DNA of 64,000 nucleotides from Salticus scenicus. Its lineage: Eukaryota > Arthropoda > Arachnida > Araneae > Salticidae. Location of the stretch: positions 151,755,035-151,819,034 of the forward strand of contig OZ005648.1 of assembly GCA_963930645.1 (NCBI GenBank). Direction: 5' to 3'. The position numbers and the translations under genes are program-made. This document shows, piece after piece, positions 12,397 through 23,265 of this stretch. Below the pieces are notes generated by a model that was given only the letters and a program-made list of their open reading frames with translations, was not told the origin of the DNA and did no database searches. The first letter of the stretch is position 1. Each line of letters begins with the position of its first letter.

Positions 12397-13395
12397 ACTT
12401 TCCGAACACTATAGTGAGGAAAGTATTGTAATCATGTCAAAAATCCGAATTCGAGATTTTGATGTTTCTATACGTTTCGAGGTCCAACAAGTCCGTTTTC
12501 ACTATTTTTACGATGATGTATGTATGTGTGTGTGTATGTATGTGTGTATGTATGTGTGTATGTATGTGTGTATGTCTGTGAGTGAACACGCTAGCGTCTA
12601 AACGCTTTGTTCGAATAAGCTGAAAGTTTGTACGTATATTGTAAGTCACCATAGTACGAACCCTATAGATTTTGGTGAATCTAGCACTTATAGATTTTTT
12701 ACAGGGACACAAAGAAATATTCTTTATCATTATGGCCAAGGGACCAAAATCTTAAAAGTCTAAACGCCTTATTCAATTGAGCAAAAACTTTATACACATA
12801 TTATAGGTCACAGATACTCAATCTGTATAGATTTTGGAGAATCTAGCACTTATAGTTTTTTTACAGGAACACAAAGAAAAATTCTTTGCCAAATTTTTAA
12901 AAGTGTGATAACGTCTAAACGCCTTATTAATCTCAGCAAAGAATTTGTACAAATGTTATAGGTCACATTTGAACCTACTGTATAGATTTTGGTGAATCTA
13001 GCATTTACAGTTTTTTTACAGGGACACAAAGAAAAATCCTTTATCTTTATGACCTATGAGACCAGCGATAGCATCTAAACGCCTTATTCAATTGAGCTGA
13101 AAATTTGTATGAATATTATAAATCACTGTTGCACTAACTATAAGCATTTTGGTGAATCTAGCATTTATAGATTTTTACAGGGACACAACGAAAAATTCTT
13201 TATCTTTATGATCTAAGGGCTCAAAGTTCAGTAGCGTTAAATAAAACCTCGTGTGATATATGGAGAAAAATACTCAACACTCTGTTATGGTTTTCTCTTT
13301 TTTGTTTGTTTAGCAACTCCTCTTTCTTTATTTTATCTACAAAACTGTTAGTTACTCAATGTTCGGAAATTCGAGTGGAGTCACTCCAGATTTTT
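12396..13395 (+). mobile_element. Hairpin-ended dispersed repeat, copy 1
   Basis: Begins with a hairpin, TACTTTCC (12396-12403) pairing with GGAAAGTA (12418-12425), then ATTGTAATCATGTC. A TGTA/TGTG-rich tract (about 12517-12575) follows, then four tandem monomers. It ends in GTCACTCCAGA followed by a poly(T) run. The whole unit recurs inverted at 40495-41944 with the same two ends. No protein is encoded. A terminal hairpin recalls Helitrons, but the expected CTRR end is absent. Confidence 0.65.
12601..13240 (+). repeat. Four tandem monomers of ~160 bp
   Basis: The phrase AACGCYTTRTTC begins monomers at 12601, 12763, 12918 and 13078 (spacing 162, 155, 160). Each monomer then has an (A/T)AGGTCAC-like word, TATAGATTTTGGTGAATCTA, and TTTTACAGGGACACAAAGAA. 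The monomers are diverged but kept in order. The homologous array at 40670-41870 has seven. Confidence 0.8.
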
Positions 13396-13821
13396 TTTTT
13401 TTTTTTATAATAATAATAATAATGATAAACTGTTATATCTCCTTGAATATAAGTGGTAACCTCATAAAAATTTAAACAGATAATGAAAAAAATCCTCAAA
13501 ATCACATGCTACAGCTAAAACGCATTAAAAGCATTTCTTTTTAGAGGGTGACCCAAAACATTTCCATTTTTGTTTTATTTTATACTGTTTCTCTTTTGTT
13601 CTTCAAAACACTACTTTTGCTAAATATATAAGGTACAGCATGTTCTTTACTTTACCAATGTTTCAAGATGATTTCTAAAGATCTTTTCTAGATATTCGAC
13701 CAAATGTATAAATTCGAAAATGTCCAAATACTTTTTGGTAAATAGCATAAAATCACTTTTGGTTTTACCTGTTATGCCTCATGCTTAAATTATAGGTGGA
13801 ATAATACTGTGGAATTTTTTA

Positions 13822-14049
13822 TTTTTCCGACTGAGTGAAAATAATGCCTGGACCGGGACTCGAACCCCGGATCTTTGACTTACAAGGTCAAGGCTCTACC
13901 AATTGAGCTATCCAGGCCGACATCCCGGTCAGCATTACTCACTCAGAAAACCTTTTAGGCAGAAACAATCTGGTCTATCATTTAGATAGCTCAACAGAAA
14001 TAAGCCGCAGGAAATGGAAAACACCATTAAACAATGGGAGAATGAAATA
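13822..14049. repeat. Tandem tRNA-Thr unit, copy 1
   Basis: A block of about 230 bp holding the tRNA gene and about 130 bp of its 5' flank (read on the minus strand). It is repeated almost unchanged at 14110-14340, offset 288 bp. Conserved flank words include GACATCCCGGTCAGCATTAC and AGCCGCAGGAAATGGAAAAC. The near identity outside the tRNA shows that a genomic segment was duplicated. Confidence 0.85.
13845..13917 (-). tRNA. tRNA-Thr (UGU anticodon)
   Basis: On the minus strand the acceptor strands GCCTGGA and TCCAGGC pair fully, with discriminator A. The D arm is GCTC-AATTGGTA-GAGC. The anticodon stem TTGAC/GTCAA closes the loop CTTGTAA, giving anticodon TGT for threonine. The T loop is TTCGAGT. 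The T stem pairs except for one G-G opposition (second pair from the stem base). Boxes A and B look intact, and TTTT follows within a few bases of the 3' end as a Pol III stop. It decodes ACA codons if expressed. The T-stem mismatch, shared with the next copy, leaves some doubt about function. Confidence 0.8.
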
Positions 14050-14109
14050 CAATTTTTAATAAAATCACACAATCAACTGTGGAAGGAAATCATATTTATT
14101 GAAATTTAA

Positions 14110-14340
14110 TTTTTCCGACTAAGTGAAAATAATGCCTGGACCGGGACTCGAACCCCGGATCTTTGACTTACAAGGTCAAGGCTCTACCAATTGAGCTATC
14201 CAAGCCGACATCCCGGTCAGCATTACTCACTCAGACAACCTTTTTTTAGGCAGAAACAATCTGGTCTATCATTTAGATAGCTCAACAGGAATAAGCCGCA
14301 GGAAATGGAAAACACCATTAAACAATGGGAGAACGAAATA
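14110..14340. repeat. Tandem tRNA-Thr unit, copy 2
   Basis: Second copy of the segment at 13822-14049, differing by a few substitutions and three extra T residues near 14245. Its right edge joins directly to an inverted partial copy at GAAATA|GCTCAATTGG. Confidence 0.85.
14133..14205 (-). tRNA. tRNA-Thr (UGU anticodon), second copy
   Basis: Identical to the first copy except that the 5' acceptor strand reads GCTTGGA, turning one C-G pair into a T-G wobble opposite TCCAGGC. Anticodon TGT, D arm, T arm (with the same single mismatch) and downstream TTTT are unchanged. The wobble still allows a seven-pair acceptor stem, so the copy may be functional. Confidence 0.75.
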
Positions 14341-14404
14341 GCTCAATTGGTAGAGCCTTGACCTTGTAAGTCAAAGATCCGGGGTTCGAGTCCCGGTCCA
14401 GGCA
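14339..14404 (+). pseudogene. Inverted tRNA-Thr copy lacking its 5' acceptor strand
   Basis: The plus strand carries the D arm, anticodon arm (CTTGTAA loop), T arm and TCCAGGC-A 3' end. The first seven bases are replaced by duplication-junction sequence (AACGAAA), so the acceptor stem cannot form. Downstream sequence to about 14495 is the inverse of 14048-14133, so this copy arose as a foldback of copy 2. It should not yield a stable tRNA. Confidence 0.75.
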
Positions 14405-14519
14405 TTATTTTCACTCAGTCGGAAAAATAAAAAATTCCAATAAATATGATTTTCTTCCACAGTTGATTGTGTGATTTTATTAAAAAAAAATTGGAATAAT
14501 ACTGTGCTTCAATGAATAT

Positions 14520-15008
14520 CAATAAGAAAAAAAATGATCGAAATTAAATTTGTTACTTTTATTCATATTGTCTTTCATAATTTGAAAATTTAGCCTTGGA
14601 TGTTTAGTGGATAAGTATGCTTCCATACAAGTTTAAAAACTGCCCTATGCTATTTGTACTTGGTCATTATAAATGGTATTTTAGTTCAATGTATATAGTC
14701 CAATTCACTAGTAATGCAGCTAAGACCTCTCGCTTAATTATTATGAAACATAAGTAAAGAAATATAAAATTAAAGATACGTGATTTTATTGACTTATATG
14801 GAAGCATATGATGTCACAAAATTTTCATTTGGGCATATTAAAAAATAAAATAAAATAAAAGTAAAAAGTGTTCGTCTTTTATACATATTAAAAAAAAAAA
14901 ATGTATAAGTAATATTTTTTTTTCATTTTACTTCACTTATCGAAACAAACATCTGAATCGCTTTAATGTTTCTAAAGGTAAATCAGCAGTAAGTATATTA
15001 TTTATTTT

Positions 15009-15010
<2 letters not shown>
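14520..15010. other. AT-rich non-coding stretch
   Basis: No gene or shared repeat seen. Short (AAAAT)n and A-run tracts lie near 14840-14900. Confidence 0.5.
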
Positions 15011-15040
<30 letters not shown>

Positions 15041-15041
<1 letters not shown>

Positions 15042-15281
15042 TGTTAAAAGTACAGGAAAAATCTGGCAGCTGGGATGCCAGAATTTTTCCGTCAAATATA
15101 CAGGACAAAACTGTACTTTTAACAAAAACCTTTTTGATTTACAGGATTCCTGTGTAACATATATGTCAGTGATACAATTTTACGGTTTTAAATTGTATAT
15201 TTGACGGAGAAATACTGGCACCCCAGCTGCCAGATTTTTCCTGTACTTTTAACTGCTTTTTTTTTGTTTGTTTTGCAGTGT
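15041..15281. mobile_element. Short foldback MITE
   Basis: The left arm, GTTAAAAGTACAGGAAAAAT then CTGGCAGCTGGGATGCCAG to about 15100, is inverse-repeated at about 15195-15254 with only a few mismatches. The arms are ~58 bp around a ~95 bp centre. A 28-base A run borders the left arm. The right side ends TTTTGCAGTG, similar to the CACTG(C/T)AAAA ends of other short elements in this window (18735-18952, 55758-56215). No coding capacity. Confidence 0.7.
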
Positions 15282-15289
15282 AAGATATC

Positions 15290-16378
15290 TTTAGAAAGAA
15301 TATCGGTAATGCGTTCTATGTTTTTAACAATAATTTAATAATAATAATAATAATATGTAAATAAATAATTAAATAAATAAAAATCCTGAATAGATTTAGA
15401 TAATAATTATTAATTTTTGTTTATGTATCTTTAAAACATTCCACGTAGATATAATAAAGCAAAATATTTACATAAAAAATATTTCTTTTATTTACCCTTT
15501 GTTAAAGTCGTAATCCGTAAATTTATTCATGACCTTACTGATGTTTAATAAAATTTATTTGCAGCGCTTCTAAAGTTTATATATAAATTTAGCTATTTCG
15601 TTATTTTATGTACAAATACTACAGAGATTTAATCCTGCCTAAAGTCATTAGATTTTTCTAGCAAAGAGTAATTATCTGAGAAGAATTTTTCATGGATTTT
15701 GATTTCGCATCCATCAACCTTCATTTAATCAGATTTATGTGAAAATTTTGCTCGTAAAGCGTTTTACAGTAAAGTATTAATTAATCTTGCTTAGCTCTCA
15801 GGAAATATGGGAAACTTTGCCTGTTTTTTTTTTTTTTTTTTTTTTCCCTCTTTTCTCCAGCTCTAGAAAAATAAAATAAAATTCACCGTCTTACTGATTT
15901 GGCAAATTTAGATATATCCCCACTTCCTCCTTAAAATTGTTTTTTTGCGTACTTTACATCGTCCGCAATTTCAAACACTAGAGTAGAATACACAGTTTGG
16001 TAGGGAAATTCTACTTGATTAGATTTTTTCTCTATCCTATTTCCCGTAAGTAATTATTGTAATAAATTAACTATTTTTCCCTGCTTGCTTCGAGATGCTC
16101 AAAAATTCCCTGATTAAAAATTTTATTTTCCCTCCCGCATAGCCAGTTTTTCTTTTTTTTTACCGCTTCCTTTACTCTCAAAGAGTAAATCTTGACATTT
16201 CATCTAAAAGACTAGGAACTTGTTTTAATTATATGTAAAAAAGTTTCACTTTACGAGAAACAAGATTCCTTTTCTTTTTCTAGGAGTTTTATTATTTCCT
16301 GTGCGGGCGCGAAAGCTTTAGATAATGATAAATTATCTTTAATTATCTAACTAACATTAGCTTTTATGATGTGAAATA

Positions 16379-16411
<33 letters not shown>

Positions 16412-17390
16412 TCTAAAATTTGTTTGATGTTCTATTTACATTTTGCTTTAAAGTACAATAAACTATTTCAGAAATATTTCAGGTACAATGCATTATTAAT
16501 TCCTTTACTTTACACGCGAAATGTCACTTCAATTTATCACGTATATTTATGTGTAACTGTTCTTTTTAAACTTTTAACTAGTACAAATAAATAATTTATC
16601 ATTTTTCTATTACTTATTCATAGTATACTCACAATAATAAATTCCCTTGCAAAGTTGAAAATATATTTTGTTATTATAAATTTTCTCTAAATTTATAATT
16701 TACACAGTTTCAGTCTACAACAACTAACTCATGAAACTATTATCTGCATTTGTTTAATAACTTTATATTTTTAAGCGGATTTGAAAAGATTTTTAACAAT
16801 ATTCTTCAATTAGTTAATGTTGCAGTAAGAATTTTAATGTGTATAAAGTTAAAATTGGAAATTCTTAGATGCTTGTTATCAATGCAATTATTTATATTTT
16901 TATTCCTTGCTTAAAAGATAAAGATCTAATCTTATTAATTTTTTACCCTTGTTTTGTTACATTTGAAGTTTTATTATCATTATATTAATGAAAGTTTTAT
17001 TTAAGTTTTCTTAATTTGTATTAGATATTTTCCATACTTAAAATTTCAAGGTTATGGCGTATTTTCTTTTTGATGCTGCACTAATTTTTTCGTTTATTAT
17101 CCCTGATGTAGGTGCCTGTTTAATTTATTTCAACCTGAAAAAAGACTTGCATAATTTTGCAAGTTTCACTTCATTATTACAATGGATCTTGGAGTTTTCA
17201 AATATTCTTGTGTTTTGTTTAGATTGAATGACTGGATTCAGTAAGTTAGAAAATTTAAAGAAAGTTCAGTTGTTTATACTTTGCATCAGAGATAAGCAAT
17301 TTGCAATTGGTGATGGTCTGGAATTTATCCCTAAGAAGGTCCTGAGAACTTGTCATCACAAAGTTTATCCTTTACGGAGAGGATGGCTCC
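15290..17390. other. AT-rich gene-poor block
   Basis: Contains (TAA)n near 15337, poly(T) runs near 15823-15845 and 16383-16408, and otherwise unstructured AT-rich DNA. A 60-codon plus-strand ORF at 17228-17410 lies just after a pyrimidine-rich stretch ending TTTAG. I recognise no domain in it, and it is cut off by the tRNA-derived repeat that follows. I would not call it a gene. Confidence 0.4.
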
Positions 17391-17439
17391 CTCACTTCGT
17401 TAACCACTAGATGCGTTATTTTTTTACTTAAAATGGAAA

Positions 17440-17580
17440 ACATTGCAGCCACAATGGATTTTACATGTACCATCTACCATTACTGCACGAGGGTCCTTCT
17501 CAGACTCCAATTTCGATCATGCAATCCTTCGGTTACGAGCTCGACGCTCTGTCCTCTAAGCTACCGTGCTCCAGCATAAG
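17440..17580 (-). repeat. tRNA-derived short repeat (SINE-like)
   Basis: On the minus strand TAGCTTAGAGGACAGAGCG fits a tRNA D arm and box A. An anticodon-arm-like CTCGTAA and a decayed T arm (GATCGAAATTGG) follow. The acceptor arms do not pair, so this is a decayed tRNA-like head of a short interspersed element, not a tRNA gene. No second copy is in the window. Confidence 0.45.
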
Positions 17581-18734
17581 AAAAGAGTTGGAGTAATTTG
17601 AATAAAATATCTGAATGAAGAACCAGTTTGTTGTAGGTAATATATTACTCAGTGCGTTTCATATGTGTTCCATTAAATGTCTAGATACCCTCATTTTCTG
17701 AACACTGTCCCCTATTTTCAAAACATTTTTCGACGTTTTGAAGAATTATAGTAAGGAAATTTTTTTAAATTTTCTTTCTACAATTATTCAAATTATTAAC
17801 TTAATTGTCTTCATTTTCTAAGAATAATAAAATACATTCGTCCAGGCTAATTATAATATTTTAAAAGCTTTTCTATTATAAATGTACTCTAATGTGGACA
17901 CTATAATTTCTACGAATTTTTAGACGGGATATGGTTTTCAGAGAAGTTTTGTAAAGTTGGTAAATTGGAGCGTATTTTTTAAAGTACATGTGAAATAAAA
18001 ATGATAAATTGTTTATCCACTGATATGGATGTAGCCATAAATTTGAATATAGAGATGAGTAGTGAAATACCACATTACTATATAGCTGTCTAAAATTAGG
18101 AAGGTGGCATTTTCACAGTTCTTGACTGTCGTTAAGTACCGACGCAAACGCTTTGACTTGTGCCTATTTAGTACTTAAATTTAGAATTAGATGTGAGTAG
18201 CTATCACCCCTATTTTAGGTTATAAAAAATTTGTGTGATGTCAGTTTAAGTCTTTATGCCTACCCCTTAGTAATTATTTCAAACTATATGATATAAGAAA
18301 CAGAGTACTTATATAGCCGCCATGTATGAAGCAAACTGAAAACCACCATAGCAAAGCAGAACGGAATCAAAAGGCTTTGCGTATAGAGATATATACATTT
18401 GTTTATAAAAATAAAGCTTTCAGTAATTATTTAAACTTTTAACGACAACATATCAGTTGATAATAAAAATAAAATTTCCATAAAAAGGAGTTTTTTTTTT
18501 TTTTTTTTTTTTTAATAAAAAAATGTTTTTTCTTTAATGATTTTTGAGAAGAGATAGGATTTTTTCACTCAAACTTTCTTTTTTATAGTTTCTTTTTTCG
18601 GAAGGCTGATAAATATGACGAATGCGTCAGAAATAACATATTAAGTGTTGAAGGAACAAAATTGTTTTTTATTTTGATGAAGAAAATTACGTATATTTTA
18701 AAATTAATGTGAAAATACATGAATTTTTTCATCT

Positions 18735-18735
18735 G

Positions 18736-18767
<32 letters not shown>

Positions 18768-18952
18768 GTAACAAAGCCCGTAAAAGAAACGCTTAGACTG
18801 TAAATTAAGTATAATAATTTTAAATTACATTACATGCCTGTAAAAAAACATTTTGCCCTTAAAACTAGTTTTTTTTTACGGGATTTTTCTGTAATCTCTG
18901 CTACCGGGCTTTCCCCGTAATTTTACGGATTTTTTTTTTTTTTTTTTACAGT
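18735..18952. mobile_element. Short MITE with CTGTAAAA ends
   Basis: The left end runs from CTGAAAA through a long A run into ATCCCGTAACAAAGCCCGTA. The right end is the inverse: GCCCGGTAG, CCCCGTAATTTTACGGAT and a T run ending TTTTTACAG. About 218 bp in all. A related longer element lies at 55758-56215. The homopolymers are part of the inverted ends. Confidence 0.5.
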
Positions 18953-19690
18953 ATTGTTTTCGATTTCCCTCAAACTAGGCAAAAACTATTTTTATTACAA
19001 TTGTTAGAAAATATATTTTGAAATATTGTTTGAATTAATTATGTCAATCAAAATGATGCAACTTAATATTTGTTGTAAAAAAGTATTTTACTTAAAAAAA
19101 AAAAAAAAAAAAAAACTCATTGCAAATCCCGGAGTTAAAACTGTATAAATAAACAGAGTGTCATATCTTTAGTAAATAAAATGAATGAAGTAGATCAAAA
19201 TGACACAAATTTAACAGTTAAATAATCCAATTTTTACAAAATCTAGTTATTAAAAAACAATAAACTTTATTTTTAAATTTTTAAAATTATGCATGTTACA
19301 TCATGGATTTAAAAAGTTATAAATAAACAAATTTTTATCCCATTATAATCTAGTGTAAAAGACGTTCCTATATATGTTATTAAGCTAAAAAAAAATAATA
19401 ATTAATTTATCAAAGAAAACTAATTTTAGAACCTTTCTGGAACTTACACGCATAGTTCTGTGGCAATATTAAAAATTATAACTGAAAATTTACTGTTTGA
19501 AGGGCATTTAAAATGGCATAAACTAACACTTTCTTCTTTCATTTAAAGATTTCTAATTTGCTTCAGTTATGTTCATAGTAAGCAGTTTTGATGAGCAATT
19601 TACTTCCTTTATTTCTTTAATTTCCGTGAATTTCATCACAGTAATTTACAGCAAATAGAGGTTTCTACAGCTTGCAGCACCTGACAATTA

Positions 19691-20560
19691 TTACTTTACT
19701 CTATATTTAATATAAGGAAATATTGGATTCGTAAAAATTTTCGATTTCCGATATGAATCGGATTTACACGTTTTATGAAGGTTAAAACACGATTTGTATA
19801 TTTTTAGAAAATGACTTTCCGTCTATCTGTGTTTCTGCGTGTGAGAGAAAAGTTTTGTAGCGACTGTATCTCGGAAACTACTACACAGAATTGCATATAA
19901 GTTTATATGTAGATGCACTTTGGCATAAATTAGTGCCTATAAACTTTTGGTATCAATAGCTCAATAGATAGCGCTGTGCGGCTATGCTTCTAATGCTCCA
20001 GTTAAAGGAAAACATATATCTTAGGTACCATTGCGTATGATCAAACAAATCTTGATATGTGAGAAGTCCATTATGAAACATTATGCTCATTCAATGTGGG
20101 TGCATACCATACGATAGGTGGTGCTGCTCGACTGCAATTTTCGCCTAGAATAACTGGGCTATATCTCAGATTCCATTGTATATAATTGCACAAAACTTGG
20201 TATATGAGAGAAATAATTTTAAAACACTATGCTGACTTAATTTGAGTATATATCGTCCAACAAATGGCGCTGCTGTGATGTAATTTACTCTGTGATTAAA
20301 TCTCTACTTTTATGGCATATAAATGCAGAAAAATTGATATGTGGGATAACCATTATAAAAACGAATGCTGACGTAATTTAGGTGTATATCGGTCGACAGG
20401 TGGAGCTACATTGTGATTTTCCATATGGATACATCTTAGCATCTATGGATTAAAATTGCACCAAACACCATACGTGAAATCTTTATTATGAGAAGCTATG
20501 ATTAAACTTCTGAACATGGCAAACAGTAAGTGGAGCCGTGCTATAGAATGATAAAGAAGA
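19691..20560 (+). mobile_element. Hairpin-ended dispersed repeat, copy 2, with five ~140 bp units
   Basis: The degenerate hairpin TACTTTACTCTATATTTAAT...AAGGAAATATTGG (from 19692) leads into TTTTCGATTTCCGATATGAA and GGATTTACACGTTTT, the inverse of 50520-50560. Then comes a phrase like GGTGGCGCTGCT at 19966, 20117, 20263, 20399 and 20529 (spacing 151, 146, 136, 130), each unit also holding a GATATGTGAGA-like word. The monomer differs from that of copies 1 and 4. No ORF with a domain was found. Confidence 0.55.
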
Positions 20561-20599
20561 AAGTTTTGTGTTAGCCACAACATACTAGTTTATTTTTTG

Positions 20600-21260
20600 T
20601 ATATCAGATCGAGTTTCGGTACACTTTACTTCGTTATCAAACTTGTATTAGCTAAAATCTTGATGATGAGATCATTACAATATGATCACTCTAGAAAAAC
20701 AAGGAATAGAAAACGTGGTAATAATAGTGTTAAAAATAAAAGACTAGAAAATTTTGTGTATAATGTTGATTTGTGTGTAGCATTTAGTAAATTAGTTCTT
20801 AAACAAACTAGAATCCCCGCCTCAATTTCACTTTAAAGTAATTTAAAAATTTCATTTTTCTTTTGTTGCTATTTTTATTAGTAAAATGCATTCCTCAAGA
20901 TCTTACTGAGATTTTAGGCCAAACTTCTTAAATTCTGAGCAAAACATATTTTTCAATTTACAGAATAACAATGAAGAAATAAGTTCAATTTCAGCTTCGG
21001 TTCATTTTCAGAATCTTCATCTTTACTTTATGTAAAGAGACAGTTTTTCCCTATTCGATAAATTTTTCTGAGCTATTAATGTCAGAGGAAGGGTTATTAC
21101 AGTCTTTTTTCGGCCAGTTTTTGCAGTGATATGCTGTAAATAGCAAAACAATAAAATCATCTAAATTTATCATTTTTCAAATGACTGATTTTGTTAAATA
21201 CAAAGTATTTATTTTAAATATAAGTATAAATATTTAATATAAAATAATATTAAAGTTTTA
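20600..21260. other. AT-rich non-coding stretch
   Basis: A 79-codon ORF at 20597-20836 has no recognisable motif. Nothing else is visible. Confidence 0.4.
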
Positions 21261-21271
21261 AAAAATTAAAG

Positions 21272-21631
21272 AACACGCTTTTATAGAAATGTGAACTAAA
21301 AAGACAAAATATCTATCTTAGTATTAAAATGCAGGGTAAGAGAAAATCGTGTGAGTGACACACCATAATATTTACATACATTTAAATATTTAATTAAAAT
21401 AATTTAGAATTAAACAAAAACCATTTTTAAAAAAATCTCCCCTGACTGGGCTCGAACGCTAGACCTTTAGATTCGTAGCGCAGAGCTTTACCTCACAGCC
21501 ACAGCATTCACATAGGGAAAATCTTTTTTTACAATATAGATTTTTTGTTTGCTCCCAGAGCGGTTACATACAAGCATACATAAAAGCATACATACAAACA
21601 TACATACAGGAGAAGCTAATAAAAGCGTGTT
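21272..21631. mobile_element. 360 bp TIR element with tRNA-like segment, copy 1
   Basis: The ends AACACGCTTTTAT and ATAAAAGCGTGTT are exact inverted repeats. The body includes CAGGGTAAGAGAAAATCGTG, GTGAGTGACACACC and a tRNA-like segment on the minus strand (about 21440-21515) with box A-like TGTGGCTGTGAGGTAAAG and box B-like GCGTTCGAGCCC. It ends with TACATACAGGAGAAGCTAAT. A closely similar copy lies at 42222-42570. No protein is encoded. The combination of DNA-transposon-like ends and a Pol III-like core is unusual. Confidence 0.65.
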
Positions 21632-22129
21632 AAAAAGCGTGTTAATAAGTAAAAACAATAGATAAAAACTTAGTCATCTACGATAACTAATATATTTTAA
21701 AATGAATGAAATTTGGACAATGTACAGCAAAGAAACTTTATAAATCGAATAATTTACACTTTTAAACTCTATTAATACCAATCAGTGATTCTTTTAATAA
21801 TTTATATATTTTTTTCCAATCGTAACATAATTCAGAAAAAGCTTACATTCAAGGATCTCTACAAGTTAATTTTTATGTTTGAATTATAATTTTCTGTTCT
21901 GTTGCAGCTCATTTAATTATTTCTGCTCTTGTCATACAGTAGTTTTTTAATTATAGACACACACATATATATAATCATTGTTCATTTTATTGCATTTTGT
22001 TTTTATTTTATTCCACTTACCACTGTCAACTCATTGTTACACTCTGTAGGGATTGCCAAGTTCATGATTTTACAATGTTTTTATTAACTTCTATTCTTGT
22101 TTGTTTGTCCGGTACAAATCTTGCAACCT

Positions 22130-22505
22130 ATTTTTAACTAACTTCCCTACTAGCTAGACATTTGAAGCTTTCACAGTAGCTCAGAACCCGGTGACAACAC
22201 AATACTTCGAAGTCAGATTTTCGAGTAGTTTTCTTTTAATTAATTAAAATATGAAAATAATACGCTCTTAATAGCAATAAAATAGCCATTAAAATATTAG
22301 CTATAATTTAATTGTTGCCAAAAAAAAAAAAAAGACTTCATTTTCTTTCGACATAAAAATAAATACATTTAATTCAACGTGAACGTTAAAAAATTATAAA
22401 AAGTTAAATTATGCATCTCATAAAAATTGACATCATTATCACTTTAAAAATTTTATACACATTGATAAGTGCTAATGTCGCTTTTGCCACGATGCTAATA
22501 TACAT
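22130..22505 (+). repeat. Dispersed repeat, plus copy (pair with 46620-47100)
   Basis: Matches the inverse of 46620-47100 over its length. Shared pieces are AATTTAATTGTTGCCAAAAA, TAAATTATGCATCTCAT, TACACATTGATAAGTGCTAA and GAAGTCAGATTTTCGAGTAG. The pair differs in homopolymer lengths (14 A here; 31 and about 22 T there). No ORF or TIR was found, so the class is unknown. Confidence 0.5.
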
Positions 22506-23265
22506 TTTTCTAAAAGGAGTAATATTTTATTTTTAAAACCAACTTTTTTTTTTCTTTTTTTCACTATTATTATTATTTTACTGAACTGAGTCCGAGTACT
22601 TAAATATTATTTTTTATCCCCGCGTATTTTATTAATGATTCATCAGAAAATTTAAAAACATGGTACATAAAAAGTTTTTTTTTTTTTTATCTTATAAATA
22701 TTAACAAATAAAAACCATAACAAAATAAATAATTCGATTTGAAAGAAGTAATAGAAATAGGGAAACAAAATAAATAAAATAAATAAAGCTAAGATTTTTT
22801 TTTTCAACGTTCGTTTACATTATTATAATAAAATCATTTAACAGATAAATAATTCATGGGTAAATGATGTTATCGTGATTTTTCTTTTCTTGCTGAATCA
22901 CAAGTCGAATTCAATGGAAGCAGAAAATTTCATCGGATGTCCACTTCCTGATATAAGAGGCAGATAGTCTTTTCTATTGTTAACTGATATCTTAAATAAC
23001 TACTTTATAACTATAGAAAATAATCATTGTTACCTCTTTTCATAATATTAATCGTGGAACAAGTATTTATTAGCGAAATTAGAAACAAATTTTTCTACTT
23101 TATTTTCTTTTATTTTATATATTAAAAATGAAATTATTATTATTTTTTTTTTTTCACAAAAAATTTATCATCTTAGAGTGTTTGATTGATTTTATATCTA
23201 CATAATATTTTTGTTTGTTTGTTTCTCCTTAAATATACTTTTATTGAATAATCTTTAAAATCTGG

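Larger units (their letters stand above)
11254..13738. mobile_element. Tc1-like element with long inverted arms, containing nested insertions
   Basis: The left end CCAATAAGTATTTGGACA and the right end, read on the other strand, CCAAAAAGTATTTGGACA are both flanked by TA (11252-11253 and 13739-13740). That is the Tc1/mariner target signature. The arms remain alignable for about 330 bp (11254-11580 against 13410-13738), including GGCTGTAGCATGTGG versus AGCTGTAGCATGTGA. No transposase lies between them. The interior instead holds a foldback element (11608-12318), a (CT)n tract and a hairpin-ended repeat (12396-13395). The inner part of the right arm resembles the sequence just after the Tc1 transposase relic at 55475-55540. 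Confidence 0.65.

Noticed and set aside
12311..12739. ORFs on both strands with Ser-Leu and Val-Cys-Met or Thr-His-Ile runs
   Set aside because: They come from the (CT)n and TGTA/TGTG tracts and from the hairpin-ended repeat.
12396..13395. Helitron assignment for the hairpin-ended family
   Set aside because: A terminal hairpin is present, but no CTRR end, no 5' TC and no insertion between A and T could be shown. Left unassigned.
15041..15281. Perfectly paired arms as a possible microRNA precursor
   Set aside because: Arms of about 58 bp with a long centre, related CACTG(C/T)AAAA ends at other loci and a bordering homopolymer fit a MITE better. No expression evidence is available.
17228..17410. 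Possible exon after a pyrimidine-rich TTTAG
   Set aside because: No domain, no partner exon and immediate contact with a tRNA-derived repeat. A chance acceptor-like sequence is common in T-rich DNA.
17440..17580. tRNA gene with a CGU-like anticodon
   Set aside because: The T arm is decayed and acceptor pairing is missing. Better explained as a tRNA-derived repeat.
21440..21515. tRNA gene on the minus strand
   Set aside because: Box A- and B-like words are present but the acceptor arms do not pair. The segment is part of a 360 bp mobile element with a second copy at 42.4 kb.
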